A DNA stretch of 64,000 nt from Paragordius varius (Eukaryota > Nematomorpha): NCBI GenBank assembly GCA_964247055.1, contig OZ176054.1:8060001-8124000 (forward strand), read 5' to 3'. Position numbers and translations under genes: made by a program. Of the stretch, positions 1 through 12,932 are shown piece by piece. Position 1 is the first letter of the stretch. Every line of letters starts with the position of its first letter. The notes below the pieces were generated by a model. It had not been told where the DNA came from. It did no database searches and was given only the letters and a program-made list of their open reading frames with translations.

Positions 1-900
1 TATACTATAAAAATATACTCACAAAATCTTAATAAAATTGATATTTTATGAACAATTTTTTAAAAATTCCATCCAATTGGCAAGAATAAGATAAAATTGT
101 TATATTGTTTTTGCATTTTACAGTTTGTTTGAAAACTAATATATCTCTTATAAATGCCCATATATATTCATATGCGGCCACCATTTGTGTCGAACACCTC
201 TGCTTCAAAGCAAGCATATATACAAATTTTCTTTTGTATTTTCATTAAATATAATTTTTTGCCCAATACCGAACAAGCTAAACGTTTTTAATATAGCCGA
301 AAATCGGATTTACGTAATAAATGTTAATTAATTATATACATTTTCCCAAAAGGGCGGCGTACAAGAATATAAGGGGGGTGTGAAAATTTTGGAGAATTTA
401 AGTTAAAAAAACAAGAAAAATTGAAGGATTTTTAGTGCGAGTTATTAAGATTGTCACCAATATGGAAAAAATATATCAAAATGCAGATATAAGGATCTCA
501 TTAATTGGGATATTATAATATATTTTACATTTTTATCTTGGATTTTTTTGAGAGGGGAGCGCAAGAATTTTTATTTTCAGTTTGGTGGGGTGTGAACAAA
601 AGTAGGTTGGGAAGCACTGGCTTAAAGTTTTAGGATAATAAATATTGAATTGATAATTATAAAAGAAAAGAGTTATTTTAATTTTCTGCAATAACCAAAA
701 CTAAAGAATCTCATTTTTATAGCACATTTAGGTCGAAGAAAAATTAATATAAATTGGAAAAGATTATATGTTAATAAAATTTACAAAAATAAGGATATAA
801 ACGCTAGCATTGTCGATAAAAATGTAACATTTTTTGAGCCCTATTTTTGTTCGCATAGTGTATGGTTTATACAAAAAATATTTTTAAATTTAATCTGCAA
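1..900. other. AT-rich stretch, no gene seen
   Basis: I see no exon with recognisable protein similarity on either strand. The only open frame of note (62 codons, minus) has no family features and is what chance gives in this base composition. Confidence 0.5.
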
Positions 901-904
901 CCCA

Positions 905-1385
905 TTTAAAGTGGTTTTATATCACAGGCTTTGAAAAAATATTTTAAAAAGGTATAAATATTAAGCCGAATTTTGAAATATGCTTTCTGTCTCAACAGTT
1001 TTAAATGTAAAATTGTAATAAACTTTTTTTTGCCGCCATTTTTTCCTATAATTTTTTATAATGGCTAATGAAACAGGCAAATGTATATTATGGTTTGAAA
1101 ATGTAAAAATTTACTTTAAAAAGCTCAGGCTACATTTTACCAGCAAAAATTTGATATATTTTGATTTTTATATCAACTTTGTGCTTCTGTCCCAATTTTA
1201 GACTCTAGAAGTCACAAAACCATAAAAACATAAGCTTTGTTATTTAATAAGTAAAAACAATGTTTGATAAAATTTTAACTAAAATAACTTTCAAAGCTGT
1301 AGTTATTATTTACAAGAACTCTTGGATATAAAACTACCCCAATACGTAAATTAGGACAAAAAAGTGAAAAGGCAATGAAGTGTTA
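905..1385 (+). repeat. TTAA-ended MITE, family Q (copy 1)
   Basis: This copy belongs to a repeat family that recurs at 12,933-13,456 (minus), about 20,950-21,910, about 25,440-26,000 (minus) and 52,299-52,843. Shared landmarks in order are a GGTTTTATATCAC block, a GCCGCCATTTTT block, AACAGGCAAATG, a CAGCAAAAATTTGATAT block, GACTCTAGAAGTCACAAAAC, and a terminal GTGTTAA. The right end closes on TTAA (1382-1385). There is no coding capacity, so it is called a non-autonomous DNA element; piggyBac-type mobilisation is inferred only from the TTAA flanks. Confidence 0.65.
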
Positions 1386-1631
1386 AACATGTTAGTTTCC
1401 TCTTAGAAAATTCAATATTTTTTGTAATTATATTATGTACATGTTTAGGAATCTACAATTACACTTTAAAATGGAACTATATTTCCTACTTATTATAAAT
1501 TTAAAAGTTAGAACAATTAAAGGAATTGTTAATTTATTATTAAAAAGTCATTACTTGAGGGTTCAAATCGACCGACACCTCTCATTTTTTTGTGCATATA
1601 TTTAAATGTTTTCATAAAATAAATTGTATTA

Positions 1632-2199
1632 TTAACACTTCGATTCAAAATTGGGGTATCTAAATTCCCCAGACAATATTTAAGCTGACATTTTTCAAAA
1701 CTATTGAAATAAACGGTTCCAATTTAAATGTATACTATCATTATAAAAATTATATAAATAAGCCAAAATATCTAAATTAAATTTAATTTTTGAAAAAAAG
1801 TTTCGTATCAACCTAATGGGCGCCTATTTTACAATATTTTTGCAAAATACCGTGTTTACCTGATTCTTAACCTAAAATATGGTTCGCCTTTTTATTTAAA
1901 TCATATTAAACATTGATAAAAAATGAAAACGTGGTATATTTTGCTTTATTTTTATATTTAGCTTTTGCACACATATGATTTTAGCTAAGTTTTTACCTTT
2001 GGGTTTTACCACTGAACAAGTAATATCAAGCATTTTGAATGATTTTATTAAAGTTCGGTTTATTGTTATATAAGTGCAAACTTTTGCCATGGTTAAAATT
2101 TATTCCTTATTTTTGAAATATTTAATTTTAAACAAGCCTGGGGGATCTAACTACTCCAAATCGAAGGACTTAAATGACTGTGTTGTATCCAAGTGTTAA
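1632..2199 (+). repeat. TTAA-flanked MITE, family P (full copy)
   Basis: A complete 568-bp copy. It starts TTAACACTTCGATTCAAAAT, followed by a GGGGTATC block, and ends AATCGAAGGACTTAAATG followed by CCAAGTGTTAA. The termini are inverted (TTAACACTT / AAGTGTTAA) with an inner inverted GATTCAAATTGGGGTA / TACCCCAATTTGAATC pair, decayed here. Both ends carry TTAA, as expected for a piggyBac-type target. There is no open frame of note. Related copies lie near 20.1, 29.9-31.1 and 54.2-56.4 kb. Confidence 0.75.
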
Positions 2200-2790
2200 A
2201 CAAAAAAATATATGCCAATTAAGATTTACTTTTAAAAAACTTCCGTGACAGATTGTCCGTATTGGAGCAGGTTGAATAAACATCGACAAAATATTCCTTA
2301 TTCTCCAATAAATATAGTTCATTCTAAAATTTAAAATAAATATCTTACTATGGGGATATTGGGATATCCCTGACTTATGAATGTAGAGTTTATTTTACCA
2401 TATTCATATAAATTGTAATAAAAATTGCTGTATGGACATTTTCTTGGCTGAGTTGGCATAACATATATTAGATTTTTATATCTTTTCAAATCAATTTGTC
2501 TAGGGGCAAAAGGTGCCGTTTCTAAATGTTTACAAAAAGTTATAATTATAAATCAGAAAGGTATTAATGCATAAGATTATAGATAATAATGTCACTTAGG
2601 AATATCTTATATTTAATATTTTAGTAACTTACTATCCAATTAATGTATATATTTATATATATATATATTGTTTTTATATATCAAAAAACATATAATTGGA
2701 ATAATTATATAATACAACTTGTTTAGTAAATTAGAAAAATATATTAAAGAAGTGTTGATGTAAATGGTTTTTACATTGAATATATGAAAT
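2200..2790. other. AT-rich spacer, no gene seen
   Basis: Low-complexity sequence with a short TA run near 2647-2670. I see no exon or recognisable repeat. Confidence 0.4.
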
Positions 2791-2794
2791 CTAA

Positions 2795-3392
2795 TATACC
2801 ATTTACACCTCGAATTCAGCCTCGAACAATTCGAATCCTAAAAATAAATTATATACCATTTACAATTCAAATTCACCCTTAAACAATTCAAATTCACCCT
2901 TAAACAATTCAAATTCACCCTTGAACAATGCAAATTCACCCTCGAACAATTCAAATTCACCCTCAAATAAATAACATGTTTTTTAAGATTAAAAATTACC
3001 TATAAATATATTTTTAAAAAATATAATTTTGTTATAAATTAAAATAATACTGAAAAAAATAATTAATTATGCCATAAAGATATATTTTATATTAATAATG
3101 AGTTATATTATTTCGAAAACATATAATTTATTTTCAGGGTGAATTTGAATTGTCCGAGGGTGAATTTGAATTGTTCAAGGGTGAATTTGAACTGTAAACG
3201 GTATATGTTTTCCAGTTAATATTACTATCATTATTCCTTTATGGCATATTTTACATTTTATCAGTTTTATGTTATTTTTAAACGAAATTTATTTTTAATA
3301 TATATAAAAATATAGGTAATTTTTAATATTCCACAAATTATTTTAGAGTGAATTTGAATTGTTTAAGGGGGAATTTGTGGCATAAATGGTAT
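2795..3392. repeat. Fold-back repeat with tandem 20-bp units (family T)
   Basis: The left arm carries about five tandem units of the type AACAATTCAAATTCACCCTT (2850-2965). The right arm carries the reverse complement, GGGTGAATTTGAATTGT, at 3139-3200, and a further unit sits near 3349-3370. The two arms could fold into a hairpin around an AT-rich core. A diverged relative lies at 40,720-40,890 and a fragment near 18,720. No protein is encoded. Confidence 0.7.
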
Positions 3393-4562
3393 ATACCGTG
3401 TGCAAAAGCTGACCAGCATATTCATTTGCCGCAAAATTTTTTATTTGTTGACAACTAGTTTTTGAAATATTGAGAGAAAATCGAAATCAAAAAGTGAAAA
3501 TTAAGGATAATTCAAAAAATAATGATAAAATTTGAGATACTATGGTTTATTATTATTTTAGTATATATTTTCAATATATAAATAGGCTAAAATTATATAG
3601 TTAGGGTTCCTATAAATTTCAGCTCAAAAGATGGCGTTTTTCTTTTAACACACCCAAAAGACAATATTTTTTAATGAAACTATATTAAAATAATTTTTTT
3701 TGTTCATTTACTACCTAACAATATTAAAATCTTAATATTTATATTTTATTCAGTAAAAAAACTTATATATCAAAATAAAACCAAAAACTATTGTTTTTTA
3801 TTTTTGCATTTTTTGTCATCTGGTTTATGAGTGTATAAAAAATTTAAACTGTTTTATCTTAGAACCGTACATCAGTGGAAATTATTAAAAAGGATTTAAA
3901 ATTAGTGGTTCACTCAACAATCCTTACAGATCCCTGTAACAAATCTGTTTTATGACAAATTTATATTTTTATTGGGATTTGTACGGATTGTTGGTTGATA
4001 TCCACTACTTTTAAATATTATATTGCATAAATTACATAATAAATAATTCCCGCTCATGTAAGATTCCAAAATAAAACAGTATAAATTTTTTATACAATCA
4101 TAAACCCGATGACAAAAATGTAAAAATAAAAATGGTTTTATTTTGATATATAAGTTTTTTTACTCAATAAAATATAAATGTTAAGATTTTAATAGTGAGT
4201 TTAGCTAGTAAATAATTAAAAAAATTATTTTAATATAGTTCTATAAATTTTTTTTGTCTTGTGAGTGTGTTAAAAGAATAACGCCATCTTTTGAGCTGAA
4301 ATTTATAGGAACCCTTACTATATGATTTTAAGCTATTTATATTTTAAAAATATATCCTAAAATGATAATAAACCATAATATCTCATATCAATTATCCTTA
4401 ATTTTCACTTTTTGCCCGATTTCGATTTTCTCGCAATATTTTAAATACTAGGTTGTCAACAAATGATAATTTTTAAGGCAAATGAATTCGCTGGTCATAA
4501 GCTATCTAATGAAAAAAAAATTTGTTATAAAAAATTAACACTCTTTTTGCACACAGTGTATA
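3393..4562. mobile_element. Palindromic fold-back DNA element (family S, copy 1)
   Basis: This is a near-complete inverted repeat of about 1.17 kb with arms of roughly 550 bp. The left arm begins ACCGTGTGCAAAAG and carries GACAACTAGTTTTTGAAATA and AGCTCAAAAGATGGCGTTTT. The right arm holds their reverse complements and ends TTTTTGCACACAGTGTA. A TA flanks each end, which fits a Tc1/mariner-type target, although no transposase is present. The left arm lacks about 60 bp found in the right arm. Copy 2 is at 8.62-11.59 kb. Confidence 0.75.
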
Positions 4563-7500
4563 TATATTAATTTAACAGGTTCACTGAGGCTGTGTTGATA
4601 AATTCCAGTTAATATTAATTTTACGTTTAGTCATTCTTAGACATCAGATATTTTTATTACTACGTCAATATTGTTAGAATCTAGTCGCTTAAGCGACTCT
4701 TAGCTTTCTCGTAGATTAGTGTTTTTAATTTTGAACTACCGACCACGAGAAATAATGGGAAGTATGAGGTTGGTAAGTAATTTAGATTAATTACCCGACG
4801 GGTTTAGGGCTGCGGGTTCCCGCAACCTCTTTTAACGAATCGAATCCTAAAATTACATAAATAAATTATTGTAAGTTATCAAATAGAAATATGGAAATTC
4901 GGAGAGGGTAGTTGAAATCTATGCTCTCCAGAAAATTACCAAGAGTTTTCAAAAACACAACATTTGGAATTTGTTTATCCAGGATACATCAATTCATAAA
5001 TCGGATCAATAAATAACAACAGGATAAACCATTGCTTTTAGGGTTAGTGTATAAATACTTTGATAATCGAATTATTTTAATAGTTTTTTCTATTTGGCCA
5101 TAGTTAAGCGCCCTAAATAGGCGCGCGCGGAAGTCAAATCCCGAGTATTGGTTTATAGACACAATTCGGGATATATTAATGATCAAGGGTGACTGGGGAG
5201 CAATTATAATTACTATATTGCATTTAGATTGATTTAACTTTAAACACAATAATTTTTTATCATAAAATACCTAAGATAATCAAAATCAACAACTGAATCA
5301 ATTAACAGCCAAAAGCCGCATAGGTTTTTTTTATCCCGAGGACCTAACCAGATATCAATAACTATCACATAGCTGTTATAATATATATGAGAATAATGCA
5401 TGTTCTCTTTCCTATTTTATTTTCACCATAAAGCTTTAATATATGTAGGGGAAAAATTATAATACCTCGACTAGCAGTATAGTTTGTGTTTGATTGAAAT
5501 GTAGAAATATTCAACATAAATATGTTCTATATTTAAATTACAGCATAATATCGGTGATCGGTAAGTTAGCAACTTTAGCCTTTCAATGTTGTTTATAACC
5601 TATGTTTTTGTATGGAAAACTCAATTGTAAAGTTCACTGAATCCCATTCTATCCTATATAAAATTATTGTTAGTTAAATCGTATATCTTAATAGTTCATG
5701 GCCTCAGTATTCGATTTATGCGATGAATTAAGTCACCCTTTTTTCTAAATAGAAAAAACTGGAAATGGCTTTGAATATATAGAGAACATAAAGTAAAATT
5801 TGCCAAAATTATGATTTAATTAAGTTGAACATTTATATATAAAATAAAATGAACTCTTCAAAATTACAGTGAAAGTACAAATTTATATCTGAAAAATTCG
5901 CTAGTTTATTTGTGCGAACCATTTATCTTTCCCATAAAATAATACAACATTAGAGGAATGCGGCCCATGGACTGCAGTTTAAGTACCGAATCTCAATTCT
6001 CTCAACAGTTATTAAACCTAGGAATCATTTAGGGTAGTTTGATTCAGAGGGTAAACAGAAATCCTCAAATTATTAATTTTCCTGATCGAAAAATGAGTAT
6101 ATTAGAACAGGTATGGGTGCATTATATTTAATCTGTTCCCTTATTTTGCAATTTAAGGACATAATATATAAACGATATTTATATTTTAAAGGTTTGATTG
6201 ATTGAAAATAGGTTAAATGATTTATTTACATATATGTGACACTATCAAGATAAATTCAAATCTATGTTAAAATGTAGTTCAAATATTAATATATATTTTT
6301 TAAATACCTAAAAACCCAATACAAATAATTAAATTTATTGGGTTAGGCATAACAACACATATATTTTGCATAGCCAATGATCACTAATTTTGACCATTAA
6401 CTAAATTCACCGGTTATTTTTGACCAAACCCAACGCTATTTGTAATAATGCCCAAATAAATTAATTTTTAAACAATAAACAGCTAAAGTTAGGTTTAGGT
6501 TGTAAATAGAAGTTTTTCTTGTTTTTCCCTTAAAAGGCGTAATGTGTATTCAAGTAAGAAAAAATTATTCTTGTTCACAAACATATAATTTTATTTAAAG
6601 CACGATATGCTTAGCCAATATATTTCTGTTTACTGTTATATCTATAATACTAGCTTAAAAATACATTTTAAAATGAGCATCGCATATATATTTATATCAA
6701 AACTTCAAATATTTAAGTACTGAACTCTTATTTTTAATAAAGCAAACCTTGTAATAAAATTTTTATATATCTATGAACACCATATCAATTAATTTTCTTA
6801 AACAAATTCGAAAACTAAACAGCTTAAACAATAAAGCTATTATTATAAAATAAATATCATTTTTTTTAAATAAGTATAAAGGTATATTAAAAGTTAAATC
6901 TCACCATAAATTGATCGGGATACAGCTGAATACAATAATTGGATTATTATTAAAAAAAGCAATATGACCTCTGCCATGTATACTACGTTTACGCTAAAAA
7001 TTTGTGATATCAAAAAAGCCAAAAAAATTGTTATCTAAATATTTTACACCTATATTTATTTAATTAGCTATCATTTGAAAAACATATAAGAGAGCTATAT
7101 TTATTTACACAACTTTTTCGAATAATTTTTTGATTTTTTGAAAAAAGCATATACCTGATTTTATTTGTATATACATTATATCATTAGCGAAGTGTTTATT
7201 GTTTATATTTGTCTTTACCTTTGTATTATTTCGGCAAAAATTCAAATTTCTTTACAGAGATGTAATGTCAGCGCAAAAATTTTATGTTAATTCATTTAAA
7301 TTTGTTAATTTTTTTATTATTTAACAAAAAGGGCATATATTAAAAGATATATATTACAACTAACTATATTTATAAATAAACGAACGACAAATTGGACATG
7401 CCAGGGAAGTCCAAAACAAGCATTCAAATATTAAGGACAACATAAAGTTTAATTAAAATACAATCATGAGTAATTCTAAACAAACAAACGAGGAATTTAA

Positions 7501-8280
7501 TTTATTTTACCACGTTTGACAGTTTTCGTTATTTATTTAAACAAATATAATCAATCCTATTTAAATTGTAGTCTTTTTGAATCAAATAAATGTATTTATT
7601 TCCAACACTTGTTTGTAATCACATAACAGTTTTCAGTTATGGATCTCTAAACAAAAATATTAAGCAAAGTTTGTCAATCATTTTTTAAAAATCCATTTAT
7701 AAAGTGTAGATCAAGGATGCGGCCAAAATATTTAGGGCCCGCGAAAAATTAAAAAAAATAAATATAATATTTGATTATTTAAGTAAAAACAATACAAATA
7801 CTTGAAATCGAATCGCTTACAAACGATTTTAAATATAGAGGTCACTTCGATTCAGAGAATTTATTGGAATGATGAAAGATTAATATTATTTTAATTTGTT
7901 ATAATATTTAAGTTGATATCTTTTTTATTGAATTTTTATGTGAGAAATATATAATCGGAAAAAATTTAGTATCACTTAGCACATACAGGCTGTTAATTAA
8001 AATCATATTTAGCAGACAGCTAACTTTTTTAAAAAAATCGTATATTAATTTTTGGAACATATTTATATGATTGAATTTAGTCGATATAAAAAAGTGAGTT
8101 GTTAGAATCAAGATTCATAAAAAATATTGTAGTGTAATGCTATAAGGTTATTGAGGATAAAAATATATTAGTTTTTAAAAACAATGCAAACCGGGGGACG
8201 CGCCTGCCTTGGGCGTTAAATATTTATTTATGATATAAAAAAAAGTGTTTTGTTTTCTCGATTAATAAAAGCGGAATTTA

Positions 8281-8316
<36 letters not shown>

Positions 8317-8618
8317 TTGTTTACATAGCAAATCGATGAAATCCAATATTTTATTAGTAGTTTGAATTATAGAGATTGGATAAAAAAACCGTTGTGCGCC
8401 TAATTTTAGTTTAGATATAGGTAAAATAAATAAATTTTACAAGGAGAGGCGTTTTAAAAATTGGGAACGACTGATAAAAAGCCTTAGTTTTAAACACACT
8501 TTTTCATTTTTGGAGATGAGTTATAATTCATTTTGATTTATGATCGAGGGAGAGAGAAAATATCAATACTTTTCGTTAAAAAATACTAAAATCCCGAATA
8601 TATTATTACAGTTAAAAT
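4563..8618. other. AT-rich region, no gene supported
   Basis: No exon with recognisable similarity on either strand. An 86-codon minus frame (4989-5249) has no family features. A TA microsatellite lies at about 8283-8312. Small patches containing GCGGCCC (about 5950 and 7720) resemble hAT-type element termini but are too short to delimit. Confidence 0.45.
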
Positions 8619-9607
8619 ATACACCGTGCAAAAAATTTTTTTTATGAGATAGCTTATGACCAGCGTATTCATTTGTAGCAAAAATTATTATTTGTTGACA
8701 ACCTAGTTTTTGGAATATTGAGAGAAAATCGAACTCGGGCAAAAAATAAAAATTAAGGGTATAATTCAAAAAATAATGATGAAAGTTAAGATATTATGGT
8801 TGCTTATCATCTTAGGAAATATTTTCTATATATAAATAGCCTAAAATCATATAGTTAGTGTTTCTATAAAATTTTAGCTCAAAAGATGGCGTTTTTCTTT
8901 TAACACACTCACAAGACAAATTTTTTTTTATAAATCTATATTAATAAATTTTTTAAATAATTTATTAGCTAAACTCACTATTAAAATCTTAACATCCATA
9001 TTTTATTCAGTAAAAAAACTGAAATATCAAATTAAGCCAAAAAATATTGTTTTTTATTCTTTAGTCATCTGGTTTGTGAGTGTACTAAAAATTTATACTG
9101 TTTTATTTTGTAATCTTCCATGAGTGGGAAATATTTAGTATATATTTTATGCAAAATAGAATATTAAAGTAGTGGAATTTCAACCAACAATCCTTACAAA
9201 TTCCTGTAACAAGTCTGTTTTATGACAAATATATATTATTAATGGGATTTGTACGGATTGTTGGTTAATTTTAACTACTTTTTAATCCTATTTTGAACTC
9301 ATAAATTCCAAAATAAAACAGTAAAAAATTTTTATACACTCATAAACCGGATGACAAATAAATGCAAAAATAAAAAACAATATTTTTGGTGTTATTTTGA
9401 TATATAAGTTTATTTTTACAGAATAAATATGAATGCTAAAAATTATAATAGTGAGTTAAGTAGTAAATAATTAAAAAAAATTATTTTAATATAGTTTCAT
9501 TAAAAATATTTTGGATTTTATATGTGATAAAGAAAATCGCCATTTTTTTAGCTGAAATTTTATAGAAACCCTAACTATATGATTTTAAGCTATTTATATG
9601 AAAATAT

Positions 9608-11369
9608 GGGCCTGCTGAATAAAAGCTAGTATATACTAAAAACTAGGTTTTTTCCAGTATATACTAGCTATGTATTGAATAAAAAAATATATTGCTTTTA
9701 CTATCCAGTACGTACTATGTTTACCAGTATTTACTGACAAATATCATTGAATAAAAATTGTCTTTTTACAAATTTTACCTAGTACTTACTGGTTTTTTTT
9801 AAGCTGGTAAATGGCAACATTTTAAACTATTATTTTTTCACCTAAAAAAATATCGGTTATATATTTATAATTCTAAGATAAATGTTTTTTTAAATTACAT
9901 GATTCATATATATATATATATATATAAACTTATTAATATATTAATTAAATATTATTTGTTTTTTTATTAATAATAATTTTTTTCCTTCTCTATTTTAAGC
10001 TTTGGGAGTTCAATTTGCAGAGATTAATACTTTTGTTAAAAAATATTGGTTTTTTTTCAAGAATGTCCACAATCATATCATTTTCTTCGATTATTTCATT
10101 TTTGTGTAAAATATTTGAGTTTATATACTTTATAATGACCTTAATTTTATTTTATAAACATTTAAATATTATATATTTGAGTGAAAATGAAGCTATTTTC
10201 TATATAAAAAACCACCGATTTATTTAAATTCGAGTTATGACTAAGATAAAATGACCTTTCCATATTTTGGTTAAAAATTAAATACTTTAAGGAAACTAAT
10301 TCCCAGGATGCAAATGGAGGTATTTATAATATCATAAATCTAGATTTTGTGTTAAGATTTCTTGGAGATCCGGGATATCAAGCGGTTATAGGACATGATT
10401 TTAATGTTCATAGTTCCACTATGGCTATCCAAATATAAAATGCCAACTGCTATTGGTTGCATTGATTGTTCATACTTTGAAATATTAAGACCTAAAGAAA
10501 ATGTTGCGGCCTATACAAATCGAAAGGGTCGATCGATGTACCCTCAATGTACAATTCACATGTAATGCCAATGAAGAAATTACATCCCTGGATGCACAAT
10601 GGCCATGTACATGATTCAAGGATATGGCGAAACACGATTGTTCAGTCATATATGTGCAAACAAAATGATTTCTGTTTGTTAGGTGATAATGGATATCCAC
10701 TATCACCCAGGCTCCTATCCCCCTTCAAAAATACGAATATCGACAACGAGAAAAAATTCAATAAATTAGATTGTTCTGAAAGAAGCATTATCGAGCGCGG
10801 GTTTTCGGTCGAATGAAGACCCGATTTCCTATACTTGGTAACGAAATTCGTTTAAGTCCAGAACGAATCACAAAACTTATATTAAGTTCCATATTACATA
10901 ATGTATCCTAATATATTAACGAACTCTTAATAGATTTTGATAGTAATTCATATTTTGATATTGAATATGTGGATGATTGTGAAGCAAATTTTGATCTAAC
11001 CCAAATACTCAAGGCTGGCAAAATGAAACGAGATTCAATTGTTCAAACATTATTTTGATTTATTTTTTGTGTATTTATGAATAAATGTGTATTAATAAAT
11101 GCATTATTTAAAAATATGGGTAGATAATCGATATTTATTTTCCAAAAGTTAGACTTTCTAATTTTCTTTATGAATTTTTCATACGCTTTTTATGAATGAA
11201 ATCGAAAACTAACAAAAAACAAAATGAAAATAAACATTTTACACATACTAAAGACTTAAGTACGTACATGATAGTAAGTACCTATTTTTATTCAATGTTT
11301 TTTCAAAAACTGGTACATACTATCAAGCACCTACTACCCAGTAGGTGCTTGTTTTTATTCAGCAGGCCC
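9608..11369 (+). mobile_element. PIF/Harbinger DNA transposon with intact ends
   Basis: A 1,762-bp element with terminal inverted repeats: the left end starts GGGCCTGCTGAATAAAA and the right end finishes TTTTATTCAGCAGGCCC. It is flanked by a 3-bp duplication TAT (9605-9607 and 11,370-11,372), as this superfamily makes. Short GTATATACT-type subterminal repeats follow each end. The inner transposase reading frame is broken (separate entry), but the ends look young. Confidence 0.85.
10435..10880 (+). pseudogene. Harbinger-type DDE nuclease remnant
   Basis: Pieces of a HARBI1-like nuclease can be read in more than one frame. The first has IGCIDCSYFEILRP then AYTNRKGRSMYPQC (first catalytic Asp in GCID). 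The next has HDSRIWRNT (second Asp), then CLLGDNGYPLSPRLLSPF, and a final ERSIIERGFS holding the expected Glu. All three DDE landmarks survive, but a stop after the first block and frame changes between blocks mean no complete protein is made. The separate Myb-like protein that autonomous Harbingers carry was not found. Confidence 0.8.
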
Positions 11370-11614
11370 TATATCCTAAAAAGATAATAAACCATAATAT
11401 CTCAACTTTAATATTATTTTTTGAATTATCCTTAATTATCCTTAATTCTTACTTTTTGCCCAAGTTCGATTTTCTCTCAATATTTCAAAAACTAGGTTGT
11501 CAATGCGGCATATGAATTCGCTGGTCATAAGCTATCTCATGAAAAAAAATTTTTTTTGTTAAAATAAATTAACGCTCTTTTTTGCACACAGTATATATAT
11601 ATATATATATATGA

Positions 11615-12760
11615 TAGAAAATGTATCAAGGATTATCATAGTGCTTTTGGTGCCCTTAGGATTGATATAAGAAAGTTATTATCACTTTTTAAATAACTGC
11701 TCCATATCAGAAAATGGCAAAATTTGCACACATTAAAAATTTTGGTGAATGATAAATGCTTTATTTAAAACATAACACTAAAATATATAATAAACTACAT
11801 AAAATAAGCAAAACAACATTGTTTAATTTTTTTAATTTTTAAAGTGGGCTTTTAAATCTTAAAAAAGAGATTGAGCGGTAATTAAAACATCACTAAAATA
11901 TATAATAAACTACATAAAATAAGCAGAACAATATTGTTTAATTTTTTTAATTTCTTTAAAAATCCCAAATTTTCGCTCGCCTAAAATCATTTAATTATTT
12001 TAAAAATGAGATTGAGCGGTAAAAATTAAAAAATTCTAAATTTTGATATCAATTAAAAATATAATGCATACTTTTTTTAATAATCAATTTTATCAAAATT
12101 TTGTTAAAACGTACACCTTTTTGTATGATGAAAACGATATAAAAAAGCTCGAAGATAAATATAAATTATATACTTTTTTCACAATTCGATAATGGTGAAC
12201 ATTTCTATCGCTTAATTTTAAGCTTTGTTTGCTTTCAATTTTTGGTGAATTTGATATGAAGACTAACTTGTATTTAATAAATATTCTGGAATAGTAATAT
12301 TCAGCATCATCGAATTATATAAAAAATATAATATACACTGTTTCTATCATACCTCAAAATAGTACACGTTTCAACAAAATTTTGGTAGGAATTAAATTTT
12401 TAAAAGTATGTATTTTTATAATATTTTTAGTTTATATCAAAATTTGGTAAATATTTTAATTTTTACCGTGCCATCTCAGTTTTGTGTTTTTAAGGGAACT
12501 AGCCCATTTTAAAAGGTTTGAAGCCCCCATCTAAAAATTATTTTTTTTTAAAAAATATTTATTGCTTTTTTATATGTATTTTATCATAACATTTAGTTAT
12601 TATTTGGAATGAAGCATGTAGATTACACAAAAAAAATTATTTAAAAACATGTGCGAAATGTCATTTTTTGATATGGAGTAGTTACCACAAAGTGTAAATT
12701 AGTTAATTATATCACTCTTAAGGGTCGAAACCAAAAGCACCATGATCCTGATACACAATA
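11615..12760. repeat. TIR MITE, family R (copy 1)
   Basis: The left end reads TGTATCAAGGATTATCATAG followed by TGCTTTTGGTGCCCTT; the right end has the inverted form, AAAAGCACCATGATCCTGAT. Inside are CTGCTCCATATCAGAAAATG and an inner ATATATAATAAACTACATAA block present twice. The same family recurs near 20.46-20.95, 35.0, 38.45, 39.1-39.9, 40.1-40.4 and 53.1-53.8 kb. It is non-coding. Confidence 0.65.
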
Positions 12761-12932
12761 TATATATAATTTCATCAGGATAATAACCCTCGATATGCAG
12801 TGTTATATTGTTGAAGCATTGTATCTAAAAAATTGACCCCTGAACCATATAATAATTTTACTTTTTTATCCTTATTAAACTAATGAATTCTAAATATTTA
12901 ATATTGAAATTAAAACACGGGCCTTTACTTTT

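Larger units (their letters stand above)
8619..11592. mobile_element. Palindromic fold-back element (family S, copy 2) split by Harbinger
   Basis: The left arm (8619-9607) and right arm (11,370-11,592) match copy 1 at 3.4-4.6 kb. Shared blocks include GAGATAGCTTATGACCAGCG, GACAACCTAGTTTTTGGAAT and CTCAAAAGATGGCGTTTTTC, with inverted counterparts ending TTTTTTGCACACAG. The Harbinger element at 9608-11,369 sits inside the right arm, so it inserted after this element. Confidence 0.75.

Noticed and set aside
1550-1585. GGGTTCAAATCGACC resembling a tRNA T-loop
   Set aside because: No matching acceptor stem, D-arm or anticodon arm could be built around it.
2850-2970. Regular short repeats that superficially look like a CRISPR array
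   Set aside because: The units are contiguous, with no unique spacers, have an inverted counterpart 200 bp away, and the genome is eukaryotic.
4989-5249. An 86-codon minus frame in a gene-poor region
   Set aside because: No recognisable motif, no adjoining exon with compatible splice sites, and length within chance for this composition.
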